Of a stretch of 39,233 bases of DNA, positions 9,801 to 17,548 are shown one piece after another. Under the pieces are notes generated by a model. That model searched no databases. It was not told the DNA's origin and saw only the letters and a list, made by a program, of their open reading frames with translations. The position numbers and the translations under genes were made by a program. Each line of letters starts with the position of its first letter. The first letter of the stretch is position 1. Source of the stretch: Butyrivibrio sp. (lineage in GTDB: Bacteria; Bacillota; Clostridia; Lachnospirales; Lachnospiraceae); the NCBI GenBank assembly GCA_017413105.1, contig JAFPVA010000240.1:1-39233 (forward strand), read 5' to 3'.

Positions 9801-10164
9801 TCTCAGCTGTAGTACCAAGAAGCTTAACTCCATGGGATTTCAAAAAGCCTGATTCATCCAGCTCCATACCAAGATTAAGGCCTGCCTGACCTCCAAGGGT
9901 AGGAAGGATTGAATCCGGTTTTTCTTTTTCTATTATCTGCTCAAGGACCTTGACTGTGAGGGGCTCAATGTAGACCTCATCTGCAATATCCTTATCTGTC
10001 ATGATGGTTGCCGGGTTTGAGTTTACCAGCACAACCTCTATTCCCTCTTCCTTAAGGGATCTGCAGGCCTGAGTTCCGGCGTAGTCGAACTCCGCAGCCT
10101 GACCGATTACTATAGGTCCCGAACCGATAACGAGAACCTTTTTAACGTCTTTATTCTTGGGCAT
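6862..10164 (-). CDS. carB: carbamoyl-phosphate synthase large chain
   Basis: Seen: 1100 residues with the duplicated ATP-grasp synthetase plan. The N half opens VLVIGSGPIVIGQAAEFDY and contains LRPAFTLGGSGGG; the C half opens ILVLGSGPIRIGQGIEFDY and contains VRPSYVLGGQGM; an MGS-like allosteric domain ends the protein. Known: it makes carbamoyl phosphate from bicarbonate, ammonia (from CarA) and two ATP, for pyrimidines and arginine. Odd: an acidic, Gly/Ala-rich linker (EDEAALNETGADAAGEGAD) of about 20 residues lies just before the second half, longer than I recall for CarB. The start has GGAG seven bases ahead; only one base separates it from the carA stop, so the two are co-translated. Confidence 0.98.
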   Translation of the reverse strand: MPKNKDVKKVLVIGSGPIVIGQAAEFDYAGTQACRSLKEEGIEVVLVNSNPATIMTDKDIADEVYIEPLTVKVLEQIIEKEKPDSILPTLGGQAGLNLGMELDESGFLKSHGVKLLGTTAETIRKAEDRQEFKDTMEKIGEPCAASLVVHNVTDGVAFANKIGYPVVLRPAFTLGGSGGGIAYNQAQCEEILENGLRLSRANEVLVERCIAGWKEIEYEVMRDSAGNCITVCNMENIDPVGVHTGDSIVVAPSQTLSDKEYQMLRSAALNIIDELKITGGCNVQFALHPTSFEYCVIEVNPRVSRSSALASKATGYPIAKVAAKIALGYTLDEIKNAITGKTYASFEPTLDYCVVKFPRLPFDKFITAKRTLTTQMKATGEVMSICTNFEGAMMKAIRSLEQHVDCLTSYDFSELDDDELLERLKVVDDQRIWVIAEALRRGISHDEIHDITMIDLWFIDKLHTLVKMELKLLRAGEKNSAGKNGTLEDAKKVISFDTLLEAKRLEFPDTVISRLTRFSVDVLKELRNAYNIHATFKIVDTCAAEFAAQTPYYYSVYNGPDSEDEAALNETGADAAGEGADTSGGKKKILVLGSGPIRIGQGIEFDYCSVHATWAFKKAGYETIIINNNPETVSTDFDIADKLYFEPLTREDVENIVRLEKPDGAVVQFGGQTAIKLTQDLMEMGVKIYGTDAKDVDAAEDREIFDQILEETQIKRAQGATVYTAEEAKEVANRLGYPVLVRPSYVLGGQGMQIALSDEEIEEFMNIINRYAQDHPILVDKYLQGVETEVDAVCDGEDIVIPGIMEHIERSGIHSGDSISVYPAQSLSPKVKETIAEYTRRLAKALHVIGLINVQFIAVGDEVYIIEANPRSSRTVPYISKVTGIPIVDLAAQVMLGKKLKDLGYTPGLQPEAGYVAIKMPVFSFEKIRGAEISLGPEMKSTGECLGISKNFNEALYKAFLGAGVNLPKYKQMIITVKDSDKGEIIDIARRYKKLGYIIYATRSTADTLNENGVSARKINRISQESPTVIDLILGHKIDLVIDTPTQGRDKSRDGFLIRRTAIETGVNVITALDTARALVTSLENESTEETLTLVDIAKL

Positions 10165-10165
10165 T

Positions 10166-11404
10166 TTACTTCTCCTTGCGCATGGAATCTATAAATCTGT
10201 CAAACAGGTAGCTTGAATCCTGTGGTCCGGGGCATGCCTCCGGATGGAACTGAACAGTGAAGATGTTCTTGCCAACGTAGGAAAGTCCCTCGTTTGTTCC
10301 ATCGTTTACATTTATAAACGCAGGTTCTGCCACATTTTTGTCCAGCTTGTCCATGTCTACGCAGTAGCCGTGGTTCTGGGAAGAGATATATACACGGCCG
10401 TTTGACAGGTCTTTTACCGGATGATTTCCGCCTCTATGACCGTACTTAAGCTTATAGGTGTCTGCGCCTGTAGCAAGAGCCATGAGCTGATGTCCAAGGC
10501 AGATTGCAAAAATAGGCGTATCTGAAGCATAGAGCTTTTTAATCTCAGCTATTACTCCCTGGCAGTCCTTTGGATCACCGGGGCCATTTGAGAGCATGAT
10601 TCCGTCCGGCTTGTCACGAAGAATCTCCTCAGCGCTTGTATCAAAAGGATAGATTGTAACGTCGCACCCTCTCGCAGCAAGCGAATCTCCGATGTTCTTC
10701 TTGGCACCAAGATCAAGAAGCGCAACTTTGAGAGGTCTTGTACCTTCTGCTTCACCGCCATCTGCTACTCTTCCATTCAGCTCTTTTACGATTGCAGGTC
10801 TTTTCTCTCTCTTTGATAAGTCGCCGCAAAGCGATGCCTCGTAGTCGTACTTGTTAAAAGAGGCACTTCCGGAAAGCGGACCGTTCTCAGATAGATCCGT
10901 TATTCCTTTCTGGAACTTCTTCTCCTTACAGGAAACTCTGCTTACCACATCGCCTGTAGTGTAGGTGTGAAGCTTATCCTTGACCGCCTCATAGGTAAGA
11001 TTCTCATTGGTAGTGATGTAACCGTTCATTGTGCCCTTATCTCTAAGGTGTCTTACAAGGGCTCTCGTATCTATTCCTTCAATGCCCGGAATCTCGTATT
11101 TATCCATGAAATCCTGCAGTGTCATGTCACATCTGAAATTTGATGCAACACGGGATAACTCCCTGACGATTATCGCATCCACCCAGGGTTTTTCTGATTC
11201 CATATCATTAAGGCAAACGCCGTAATTACCAATAAGCGGATATGTCATGCACACAGCCTGCCCTGCATAGGACGGGTCTGTGAAAACTTCTGTATAGCCA
11301 GCCATCGATGTGTTGAAAACAATCTCGCTGACCACATCCTTATCCGCACCTATATGCTTTCCGGTAAAAACCGTTCCATCTTCAAGTATCAGTCTTGCTT
11401 TCAT
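10166..11404 (-). CDS. carA: carbamoyl-phosphate synthase small (glutaminase) chain
   Basis: Seen: 412 residues with a CarA N-terminal domain (LILEDGTVFTGK, NTSMAGYTEVFTDPSY) and a class I glutamine amidotransferase domain with nucleophile Cys302 in FAICLGHQLMALA and catalytic His/Glu in VQFHPEACPGP. Known: it releases ammonia from glutamine and channels it to CarB. Slightly long for the family; extra residues lie between the domains (about 180-225, including REKRPAIVKELNGRVADGG). The ribosome site GGAGGAAGG abuts the ATG. It follows purL on the same strand after a 185-base gap rich in hairpins. Confidence 0.97.
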   Translation of the reverse strand: MKARLILEDGTVFTGKHIGADKDVVSEIVFNTSMAGYTEVFTDPSYAGQAVCMTYPLIGNYGVCLNDMESEKPWVDAIIVRELSRVASNFRCDMTLQDFMDKYEIPGIEGIDTRALVRHLRDKGTMNGYITTNENLTYEAVKDKLHTYTTGDVVSRVSCKEKKFQKGITDLSENGPLSGSASFNKYDYEASLCGDLSKREKRPAIVKELNGRVADGGEAEGTRPLKVALLDLGAKKNIGDSLAARGCDVTIYPFDTSAEEILRDKPDGIMLSNGPGDPKDCQGVIAEIKKLYASDTPIFAICLGHQLMALATGADTYKLKYGHRGGNHPVKDLSNGRVYISSQNHGYCVDMDKLDKNVAEPAFINVNDGTNEGLSYVGKNIFTVQFHPEACPGPQDSSYLFDRFIDSMRKEK

Positions 11405-11432
11405 CCTTCCTCCAATATTCCTTATACCTTAC

Positions 11433-11465
11433 GCCCCAATCATACGAATATGTATGATTTGGGGC
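11433..11465 (-). other. hairpin in the carA leader
   Basis: Minus-strand arms GCCCCAAATCATAC and GTATGATTGGGGC pair with one bulged A around a six-base loop (ATATTC). No T run follows, so it is not a terminator. It ends about 28 bases before the carA start codon and could be an attenuation or RNA-stability structure. I see no PyrR-type consensus. Confidence 0.6.
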
Positions 11466-11510
11466 TGTTAATGCTTAAAAGTAAATGTCTTTCATAGACA
11501 GCTGCATGTT

Positions 11511-11567
11511 CTGGCTATATATGCTCAGGTCAGCACAATGAGCACTGACCTGAGCATATATAGCCAG
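11511..11567 (-). other. perfect 23-bp inverted repeat between purL and carA
   Basis: Arms 11511-11533 and 11545-11567 are exact complements over 23 bases (starting CTGGCTATATATGC) with an 11-base loop. It lies 22 bases after the purL stop. Outer GCTGC/GCAGC sequences could extend it. No T run follows on either strand, so it is more likely an RNA-processing or 3'-stability element, or a repeat remnant, than an intrinsic terminator. Confidence 0.8.
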
Positions 11568-11589
11568 CGCTGCAGCGTCCTCATAGTCA

Positions 11590-14500
11590 TCACTTGAAGT
11601 ATTCAACGCCTGACTCAAAGATCTTAAGATCCTGCTCGCCGAAGATGTTGATGGCAACACCGTCGCCGCGACGCTCTGAGTGAGCCATCTTACCAAGGCA
11701 GCGACCGTCAGGTGAAAGGATACCCTCAACTGATCTGTAGGAGCCGTTGATGTTCCACTCATCGTCCATGGTTACATTGCCCTCCAGGTCGCAGTACTGA
11801 GTTGCAATCTGGCCATTTTTAAAGAGCTGATCCAGCACATCCTCAGGAGCAACAAATCTTCCCTCTCCATGGGATGCAGGGTTTGTGTAAACTCCGCCCA
11901 GAGTTGCCTTCTGAAGCCATGGTGAGTTGTTTGAAACAACCTTTATTGTAGCCATCTTGGAGATATGTCTTCCGATGGTGTTGAAGGTCAGAGTAGGTGA
12001 ATTCTCATTCTGACCGGTAATCTTTCCGTTTGGTACAAGACCCAGTTTGATCATAGCCTGGAAACCATTACAGATTCCAAGGCAAAGACCGTCTCTGTTG
12101 CCAAGAAGGTCCTCAACTGCCTCTTTGATTGCAGCATTCTGGAAGGCTGTTGCAAAGAACTTGGCACTTCCGTCAGGCTCATCGCCTGCTGAGAAGCCGC
12201 CTGGGAACATGATTATCTGGGCCTGTCCGATTGCCTTCTTAAATTCAGCAACGGATTCCTCGATATCCTGGGCATTTCTGTTTCTGAAAATCTTGATATT
12301 TACATCAGCTCCGGCTCTTTCAAAAGCCTGAGCACTGTCATACTCGCAGTTACTGCCTGGGAATACAGGGATAAATACTGTAGGCTTTGCAACCTTGTGC
12401 TTGCATACATATACGCTGTCTGCCTTGTAAAGAGGGCTCTCAACTGCAATCTTCTCCTCATTTACTGTTGAAGGGAATACCTTCTCAAGCTTGTTCTTCC
12501 ATGCATCAAGAGCTTCGTCCATGGTTACTGTAGCTCCGGCAAACGCAAACTCCGCAGCGTTAGTAACTTCGCCGATTTCTCTGCTTCCTGCGATAGCAAG
12601 TGCATCTGCAAGAGCATCTGCTTTAACCTCTGCAACGATATCTGCAATGTCATTTGTAAAGAGTTCCTCAGCCTTAACAGCATCTGAAATCTTAACACCA
12701 AGCTTGTTACCAAAGGCCATCTTTGCTACTGCTGCAGCGATACCGTAGCAGTCCTCAGCATAAGCAGAAACAATCGCACCTTTTCTCATAAGCTCTGTGA
12801 TCTGACCGTAGAGCTCCATAACCTTCTCATAATCAGGAAGTCCAAACTTATCCTTGGCAATCTTGAACTGAACCAGCTTGTTGCCTGCTTCCTTAAGCTC
12901 TGGTGTAACAACCTCCGAAAGCTTTGCCACATCTACGGCAAAAGAAACAAGTGTCGGAGGAACGTTTATCTCGTTAAAGGATCCGGACATTGAGTCCTTA
13001 CCGCCGATTGAAGCAATACCAAACCGCAGCTGTGCCTCAAATGCACCGAGAAGTGCAGTGAGAGGCTGGCTCCAACGCTGTGGATCCTCTGTCATTCTCT
13101 TGAAGTACTCCTGGAAGGTGAAGTGGAGTTTCTTATAATCACCACCTGTTGCCACAATCCTTGCTACAGACTCAGTTACTGCATAAGCTGCGCCGTGGTA
13201 TGGGCTCCAGCTTGAAAGATAAGGATCAAAGCCGTAGCTCATCATTGTTACTGTGTCTGTCTTACCTGCAAGAACAGGGAGCTTTGCAACCATAGCCTGA
13301 GTCTCTGTCAGCTGGTACTTACCGCCGTAAGGCATGAGAACTGATCCGGCGCCGATTGAGGAGTCGAACATCTCAACAAGGCCTTTCTGTGAGCACACAT
13401 TAAGGTCTGAAAGCTCAGCCAAAAGAGCTTTTTTCGCATCGCCGGCTTTAAGAGCTTCTGCAGCTTTTTCACTGGCAATCTTTTCAAAATAGTTATCCTT
13501 CTCTGAAGGAATCTCAACCTTTACAGTTGTCTCCTGATGAGCTCCGTTAGTATCAAGGAAAGCACGCTTGATATCTACAATTTTTTTGCCTCTCCAGTTA
13601 AGAACAAGTCTTGGCTCTTCAGTAACAACTGCAACCTTTACGGCCTCAAGGTTTTCCTCGGCTGCATAGTCAAGGAACTTCTCTGCATCCTTAGGAGCTA
13701 CAACAACAGCCATTCTCTCCTGTGACTCGGAGATTGCAAGCTCAGTTCCGTCAAGACCAGCATACTTCTTGGGTACAAGGTCAAGGTTAATATCAAGCCC
13801 CGGAGCCAGCTCACCGATTGCAACGGAAACTCCGCCGGCACCAAAGTCGTTACACTTCTTAATAAGTTCACTTACTTCAGGTCTTCTGAAAAGTCTCTGA
13901 AGTTTTCTCTCTGTAGGAGCGTTACCCTTCTGAACCTCTGCTCCGCAGCTTGTAAGGGATTCGCTGTTGTGAGCCTTGGATGAACCTGTAGCTCCGCCAC
14001 AACCGTCTCTTCCTGTTCTTCCGCCAAGGAGGATAATGATATCTCCGGGATCAGCGCTCTCTCTGATTACGTGTTCCTGAGGAGCTGCGCCCATTACCGC
14101 ACCAATTTCCATTCTTTTAGCTACATAGCCCGGATGATAAACCTCTTTTACATAGCCTGTTGCAAGACCAATCTGGTTACCATAGGATGAATAGCCGCTT
14201 GCTGCGCCGCGAACCAGTTTTTTCTGTGAAAGCTTGTCCTTGAGGGTCTCAGATACAGGAACCGTAGGATCTGCAGCACCTGTAACACGCATTGCCTGAT
14301 AAACATAGCCTCTTCCTGAAAGTGGATCTCTGATCGCACCTCCAAGGCAGGTAGCAGCGCCACCGAAAGGTTCGATTTCAGTAGGATGATTATGGGTCTC
14401 GTTCTTGAAGAACACAAGCCAGTTCTCAGTTACAGGTCCCTTACCATAGTCAACTTCAACAGGAACCACAACCGTGCAGGCATTATTCTCCTCGGACTCC

Positions 14501-15396
14501 TCCATATCTGTGAGCTTTCCGTCCTTCTTGAGCTTCTTCATGCCCATGAGTGCGATATCCATAAGGGAAATGAATTTCTCTTTTTTCTTGTCATCTGTAG
14601 TATAAAGAGCTTCTCTGGCAGCAAGGTACTCGTCATAAGCCTTCTGTATTGGCTCCTTGTAGAAGCCTTCGCCAAACTCAATTTCTTTAAGCTCAGTACC
14701 AAAGGTTGTATGGCGACAGTGATCTGACCAGTAGGTATCAAGAACCCTGATCTCTGTCATTGATGGATCGCGCTTCTCATCTGTCTGGAAGTACTGCTGG
14801 ATCCACTTAAAGTCGTTGAAAGTCATGGCAAGGCCAAGGGACTCATAGAGGTCCTTAAGGCTCTTTTCATCCATATCCTTAAAACCGTCGAAGATCTTAA
14901 CATCCTCGGGTTCGTCGTAGTTCTCCACAAGAGTCTCCGGTTTTTTGTCCGCTGCAATCCTTGAATCCACCGGGTTCATGGTATAGTCCTGGATCTTCTT
15001 AAGTTCCTCATCGGTCACATTTCCGATGAGCATATAGGTAACGGCAGTCTTGATAACCGGCTCCTCGTCTCCTTTTATGAACCGAACGCACTGCACAGCT
15101 GAATCAGCTCTCTGGTCAAACTGACCCGGAAGAGCCTCAATACTGAAAACTCGGGCATTCTCAGGAATCTCGATTTCTTCTCTATATAATATGTCTACAG
15201 GAGGCTCGGAAAAAACTGTGTTGCAGGCTTTTTCAAAAACCTCATCCGATACGTTCTGTACATCGTAGCGGATAAAGATTCTTACCTTCTCAACGCTGCT
15301 GATGCCAAGGTAACCCTTGATCTCAGACTTCAGCTCTTTTGCCTTTCCTGCGAAGGGGGCTTTCTTTTCAACATAGATTCGTCTTACAGTGCTCAT
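11590..15396 (-). CDS. purL: phosphoribosylformylglycinamidine synthase, single-chain
   Basis: Seen: 1268 residues. An N-terminal PurS-like part (to about 170) precedes the synthetase core with RDPSMTEIRVLDTYWSDHCR, FKNETHNHPTEIEPFGGAAT and GGRTGRDGCGGATGSS, then a second AIRS-like half, and a C-terminal glutaminase with FPGGFSAGDE and nucleophile Cys1109 in LGICNGFQAM. Known: the fourth step of purine synthesis, FGAR plus glutamine and ATP to FGAM. This single-chain form is common in clostridia, whereas Bacillus uses separate PurS, PurL and PurQ. GGAG lies just ahead of the ATG. It is downstream of the TetR gene and upstream of carA on the same strand, with no other pur gene in the window. 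Confidence 0.97.
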   Translation of the reverse strand: MSTVRRIYVEKKAPFAGKAKELKSEIKGYLGISSVEKVRIFIRYDVQNVSDEVFEKACNTVFSEPPVDILYREEIEIPENARVFSIEALPGQFDQRADSAVQCVRFIKGDEEPVIKTAVTYMLIGNVTDEELKKIQDYTMNPVDSRIAADKKPETLVENYDEPEDVKIFDGFKDMDEKSLKDLYESLGLAMTFNDFKWIQQYFQTDEKRDPSMTEIRVLDTYWSDHCRHTTFGTELKEIEFGEGFYKEPIQKAYDEYLAAREALYTTDDKKKEKFISLMDIALMGMKKLKKDGKLTDMEESEENNACTVVVPVEVDYGKGPVTENWLVFFKNETHNHPTEIEPFGGAATCLGGAIRDPLSGRGYVYQAMRVTGAADPTVPVSETLKDKLSQKKLVRGAASGYSSYGNQIGLATGYVKEVYHPGYVAKRMEIGAVMGAAPQEHVIRESADPGDIIILLGGRTGRDGCGGATGSSKAHNSESLTSCGAEVQKGNAPTERKLQRLFRRPEVSELIKKCNDFGAGGVSVAIGELAPGLDINLDLVPKKYAGLDGTELAISESQERMAVVVAPKDAEKFLDYAAEENLEAVKVAVVTEEPRLVLNWRGKKIVDIKRAFLDTNGAHQETTVKVEIPSEKDNYFEKIASEKAAEALKAGDAKKALLAELSDLNVCSQKGLVEMFDSSIGAGSVLMPYGGKYQLTETQAMVAKLPVLAGKTDTVTMMSYGFDPYLSSWSPYHGAAYAVTESVARIVATGGDYKKLHFTFQEYFKRMTEDPQRWSQPLTALLGAFEAQLRFGIASIGGKDSMSGSFNEINVPPTLVSFAVDVAKLSEVVTPELKEAGNKLVQFKIAKDKFGLPDYEKVMELYGQITELMRKGAIVSAYAEDCYGIAAAVAKMAFGNKLGVKISDAVKAEELFTNDIADIVAEVKADALADALAIAGSREIGEVTNAAEFAFAGATVTMDEALDAWKNKLEKVFPSTVNEEKIAVESPLYKADSVYVCKHKVAKPTVFIPVFPGSNCEYDSAQAFERAGADVNIKIFRNRNAQDIEESVAEFKKAIGQAQIIMFPGGFSAGDEPDGSAKFFATAFQNAAIKEAVEDLLGNRDGLCLGICNGFQAMIKLGLVPNGKITGQNENSPTLTFNTIGRHISKMATIKVVSNNSPWLQKATLGGVYTNPASHGEGRFVAPEDVLDQLFKNGQIATQYCDLEGNVTMDDEWNINGSYRSVEGILSPDGRCLGKMAHSERRGDGVAINIFGEQDLKIFESGVEYFK

Positions 15397-15446
15397 AACT
15401 TCTCCTCTTACCTAAATTCTTGCATATTATTTCTGCTTTATATAAA

Positions 15447-15464
15447 GTCATGTTTTATCATGAC
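15447..15464. promoter_or_regulatory. operator-like inverted repeat upstream of purL
   Basis: GTCATG and CATGAC flank a six-base spacer TTTTAT in the AT-rich 116-base gap between the TetR gene and purL. Its size suits a dimeric repressor such as the adjacent TetR protein, but no clear -35/-10 pair could be fixed around it. Role inferred. Confidence 0.4.
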
Positions 15465-15485
15465 ACTTATATCATTATATGAAGA

Positions 15486-15513
15486 AAGTGCTAAATAAAA
15501 TAATTTAGCACTT
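15486..15513 (-). terminator. weak terminator-like hairpin after the TetR gene
   Basis: Exact 11-base arms AAGTGCTAAAT and ATTTAGCACTT with a six-base loop begin at the TetR stop codon. On the minus strand the stem is followed by TTCTTC rather than a clean T run, so termination is likely partial, or the palindrome may be a binding site. Confidence 0.5.
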
Positions 15514-16100
15514 CACTCTTCGGGCACTAGTCCCTCTAAAACATACATTAATTCTCTATCAATGGCTTCTTCGGTAACGCCAATAGTCTTGGACATTATC
15601 TTGAGTCCTTCCACCACGTACATTAAATTGCGAGCACAACCAAGCGGATTCTCGCAATAAAATTCATCGTTTTCAACACCGTTCTCGATAAGCTTTTCAA
15701 CTATTCTAACGGCAGTATCAAATTCATTTTTAAGTGGATTTTCTTGGGAAGGTACTTTATGAAGAGAAAAAAATTCATAAGTCGCCACAGTGAGATTGTT
15801 TTTCTTTCTAAGAATATCTTTTTTCTGCTCCTTAAGGAAAAGAGCAAGCATATCGCCGGCAGAAGCATCGCCTGATAAAGCTGCGTCAACTGCCTCTTCG
15901 TCATCCTCTTCATGAGTATCGGCGAGAACTGCCAGGAATAAATCTTTTGTACTGGAAAAATAGAGATAAAGACCCCCGCGGCTGATGTCACAGGCATCTA
16001 CGATGTCTTTCATTGTAACGTCCTTGAAGCCTTTTTCCGAAAAAACAGCTCTGGCTTTGTCAAGAATGTATTTCTTTTTCTGCTCGGACTTTTCTCCCAT
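15513..16100 (-). CDS. TetR/AcrR-family transcriptional regulator
   Basis: Seen: 195 residues with an N-terminal TetR helix-turn-helix (residues ~10-56: ILDKARAVFSEKGFKDVTMKDIVDACDISRGGLYLYFSSTKDLF) and a divergent helical ligand domain. Known: dimeric repressors released by small ligands. The ribosome site GGAGG is four bases before the ATG. It follows the unknown gene at 16138 by 37 bases and is likely co-transcribed with it. Targets are not shown by sequence; the inverted repeat at 15447-15464 and the gene's own leader are candidates. The ligand domain gives me no subfamily. Confidence 0.93.
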   Translation of the reverse strand: MGEKSEQKKKYILDKARAVFSEKGFKDVTMKDIVDACDISRGGLYLYFSSTKDLFLAVLADTHEEDDEEAVDAALSGDASAGDMLALFLKEQKKDILRKKNNLTVATYEFFSLHKVPSQENPLKNEFDTAVRIVEKLIENGVENDEFYCENPLGCARNLMYVVEGLKIMSKTIGVTEEAIDRELMYVLEGLVPEE

Positions 16101-16137
16101 CGCTCCTCCATAACTTTTTCACAAGGAAGTACTTCTC

Positions 16138-16626
16138 TCAGCCCAGAGGTCTGTCGGATTCCTGTCCCCAGAACCTGCAAAGCTCATCCATTTTCTCAAC
16201 GACCAGATGCAGCACTCCGTTCCTGACTCCTTCGGCCCATACAGTGCCCTTGGTCATACCGCCGAGAATATATTTGGAAAGAATACCTGCCAGATCATCC
16301 ATATCGGTGATCGATGCGTCCTGAATGAACATAATCTCATCCTTGGCAGTATTCAGGTGATTTCTGCTATAAACGTAAACATAGTTGCGATCAAGCAAAT
16401 CGGTTGTCTGGCAAGCTTTCACAAAAGCCAGCAAATTTGAATCATAAATTGGGAAAGGCATAGATTTGAGATCGCTGTTAGAATAGCTCTGGGCAACATT
16501 AGTATTAGAACTGTTATCCTTGAGCCATCTTAAATATGGAACTATCTTCTGAAGCTGTGGACGATATCTTGAAACAATATCTTCAACACTGTTCTCATTG
16601 ACATTGTTGTCATTTTCCATACTCAT
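16138..16626 (-). CDS. hypothetical protein, possibly DUF6508-like
   Basis: Not recognised with certainty. Seen: 162 residues, no signal or membrane segment, Asn-rich and acidic N terminus, then PYLRWLKDN, a central MPFPIYDSNLLAFVKACQ segment and a C-terminal block ILGGMTKGTVWAEGVRNG followed by KMDELCRFWGQ. The order of these parts recalls the small uncharacterised DUF6508 proteins common in clostridia, but that is a weak impression. The start has AAGGAG nine bases upstream; a second Met two codons on is possible. It is the first gene of the transcript that continues into the TetR gene, so it may be the thing that regulator controls. Confidence 0.8.
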   Translation of the reverse strand: MSMENDNNVNENSVEDIVSRYRPQLQKIVPYLRWLKDNSSNTNVAQSYSNSDLKSMPFPIYDSNLLAFVKACQTTDLLDRNYVYVYSRNHLNTAKDEIMFIQDASITDMDDLAGILSKYILGGMTKGTVWAEGVRNGVLHLVVEKMDELCRFWGQESDRPLG

Positions 16627-16708
16627 TGAAAACCGCTCCTTGTCTGGCTTGTAGCCATTTCAACTCTGTTTTCGTCTGTGTCATTTTTTCATTTCCGAAC
16701 TCTCACAC

Positions 16709-16737
16709 ATTATATCAAGGCTTCCCCAAAATGTACA
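16709..16737 (-). promoter_or_regulatory. extended -10 promoter of the hypothetical/TetR unit
   Basis: On the minus strand TGTACA, 17 bases, then TATAAT preceded by TGA (extended -10 TGnTATAAT). The start would be about 75 bases before the ATG at 16626. Confidence 0.65.
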
Positions 16738-16776
16738 GATAGAAAAATATAAAATGAATGGAACTCATTTTTACTC

Positions 16777-17065
16777 GTTACTGTTCACTCGCTTGCAGCT
16801 CGCTCCAGTAACCAATTCGCGCATTCATACATTCTTGGATATAAAATCCAAGAATGTATCAACCAAGCCATTTGAAGGCGACTAACGTCGCAGGGCTTGG
16901 TTGACTCTTGAATCATGCTCTCACGAAACCCGCAGCAAGTGCGGATTTCTGTAATTTTATCCAAGAACTCATACCAATTCGACTCCGTCGAAGGAATGCG
17001 CTCACTCCTGAATCAAGTTCTCACGAAATGCGCAGCTTAGTGCGCATTTCTGTCTGAACAGTAAC
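16777..17065 (+). repeat. 145-bp element family, copy 2, enlarged to 289 bp
   Basis: The ends match copies 1 and 3 (GTTACTGTTCACTCGC and CTGTCTGAACAGTAAC), but about 144 extra bases are inserted after GCGCATTCAT. The insert carries a 14-bp-arm hairpin (16827-16859), a two-part hairpin with arms AACCAAGCC/GGCTTGGTT and GCGAC/GTCGC (16861-16902), and a diverged duplicate of the element's own hairpin (CACGAAACCCGCAGC). This fills most of the 568-base gap 16627-17194. Confidence 0.85.
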
Positions 17066-17068
17066 AAT

Positions 17069-17115
17069 ACTCTCAGTAACGACTTTTGCTTCACCGTAGC
17101 TGAGGGTGTTTTTTT
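17069..17115 (+). terminator. plus-strand terminator with no plus-strand gene upstream
   Basis: ACTCTCAG pairs with CTGAGGGT (8 bp, one G-T), with inner ACG/CGT, followed by seven T at 17109-17115. No plus-strand protein gene lies between 4378 and here. It therefore ends either an unrecognised RNA made across the repeat element or background transcription. Confidence 0.75.
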
Positions 17116-17125
17116 GCTCTTGCTT

Positions 17126-17134
17126 TGATATAAT
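17126..17134 (+). promoter_or_regulatory. extended -10 of the receiver gene
   Basis: TGATATAAT fits an extended -10; no good -35 is visible. It lies just after the terminator and about 60 bases before the receiver's ATG. Confidence 0.5.
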
Positions 17135-17194
17135 TATAGTACGATAACAAATATTCAAATTACAGTTTGCGACCACATTTTGCAGGAGGTCTCA

Positions 17195-17548
17195 ATGAAA
17201 AGCGTACTTATAGTTGATGATTCAAGAGTTTCACGTCGAATACTCAGGAACATGCTTGAGGTTGTTGGTTTTGAAGTGGCGGGGGAAGCAATTAATGGAA
17301 AAGAGGGCTTCGAGCAATACAAGAAGCTTTCTCCAGATGTGGTCACTATGGATATTACAATGCCTGAGATGAATGGAATAGATGCCCTCAAGCTTATCAG
17401 AGAGTATGATCCTGAGGCAAAGATCATAATAATCACAGCAGCAGGCCAGGATGAGAAGAGGGATGAGGCGATAAGGAGCGGAGCTACAGCCTTTGTGACT
17501 AAGCCTTATGATAATCAGAAAATCATCGATGCAATAAATAACTGTTGA
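17195..17548 (+). CDS. stand-alone CheY-like response regulator
   Basis: Seen: 117 residues, a single receiver domain with acidic pair Asp8-Asp9, phospho-acceptor Asp53 in TMDITMPEMNG, Thr81 in IIIITAAG and Lys103 in FVTKPYD; no output domain. Known: such proteins act by protein contact, as CheY does at the flagellar motor. The sequence style (VLIVDDSRVSRRILRNMLE) is close to CheY-type receivers of Firmicutes. An in-frame TTG five codons earlier exists, but AGGAGG directly precedes this ATG. No kinase is adjacent; the receptor at 21750 and the hybrid kinase at 27682 are the nearest signalling partners. Confidence 0.95.
   Translation: MKSVLIVDDSRVSRRILRNMLEVVGFEVAGEAINGKEGFEQYKKLSPDVVTMDITMPEMNGIDALKLIREYDPEAKIIIITAAGQDEKRDEAIRSGATAFVTKPYDNQKIIDAINNC

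Noticed and set aside
11475-11762. 95-codon minus-strand open frame overlapping the end of purL
   Set aside because: It runs out of frame through conserved PurL sequence and then across the 23-bp inverted repeat; composition looks like a shifted frame.
15397-15512. purine riboswitch or PurR box upstream of purL
   Set aside because: The gap is AT-rich with palindromes but lacks the conserved loop sequences of the purine aptamer and any clear PurBox pair.
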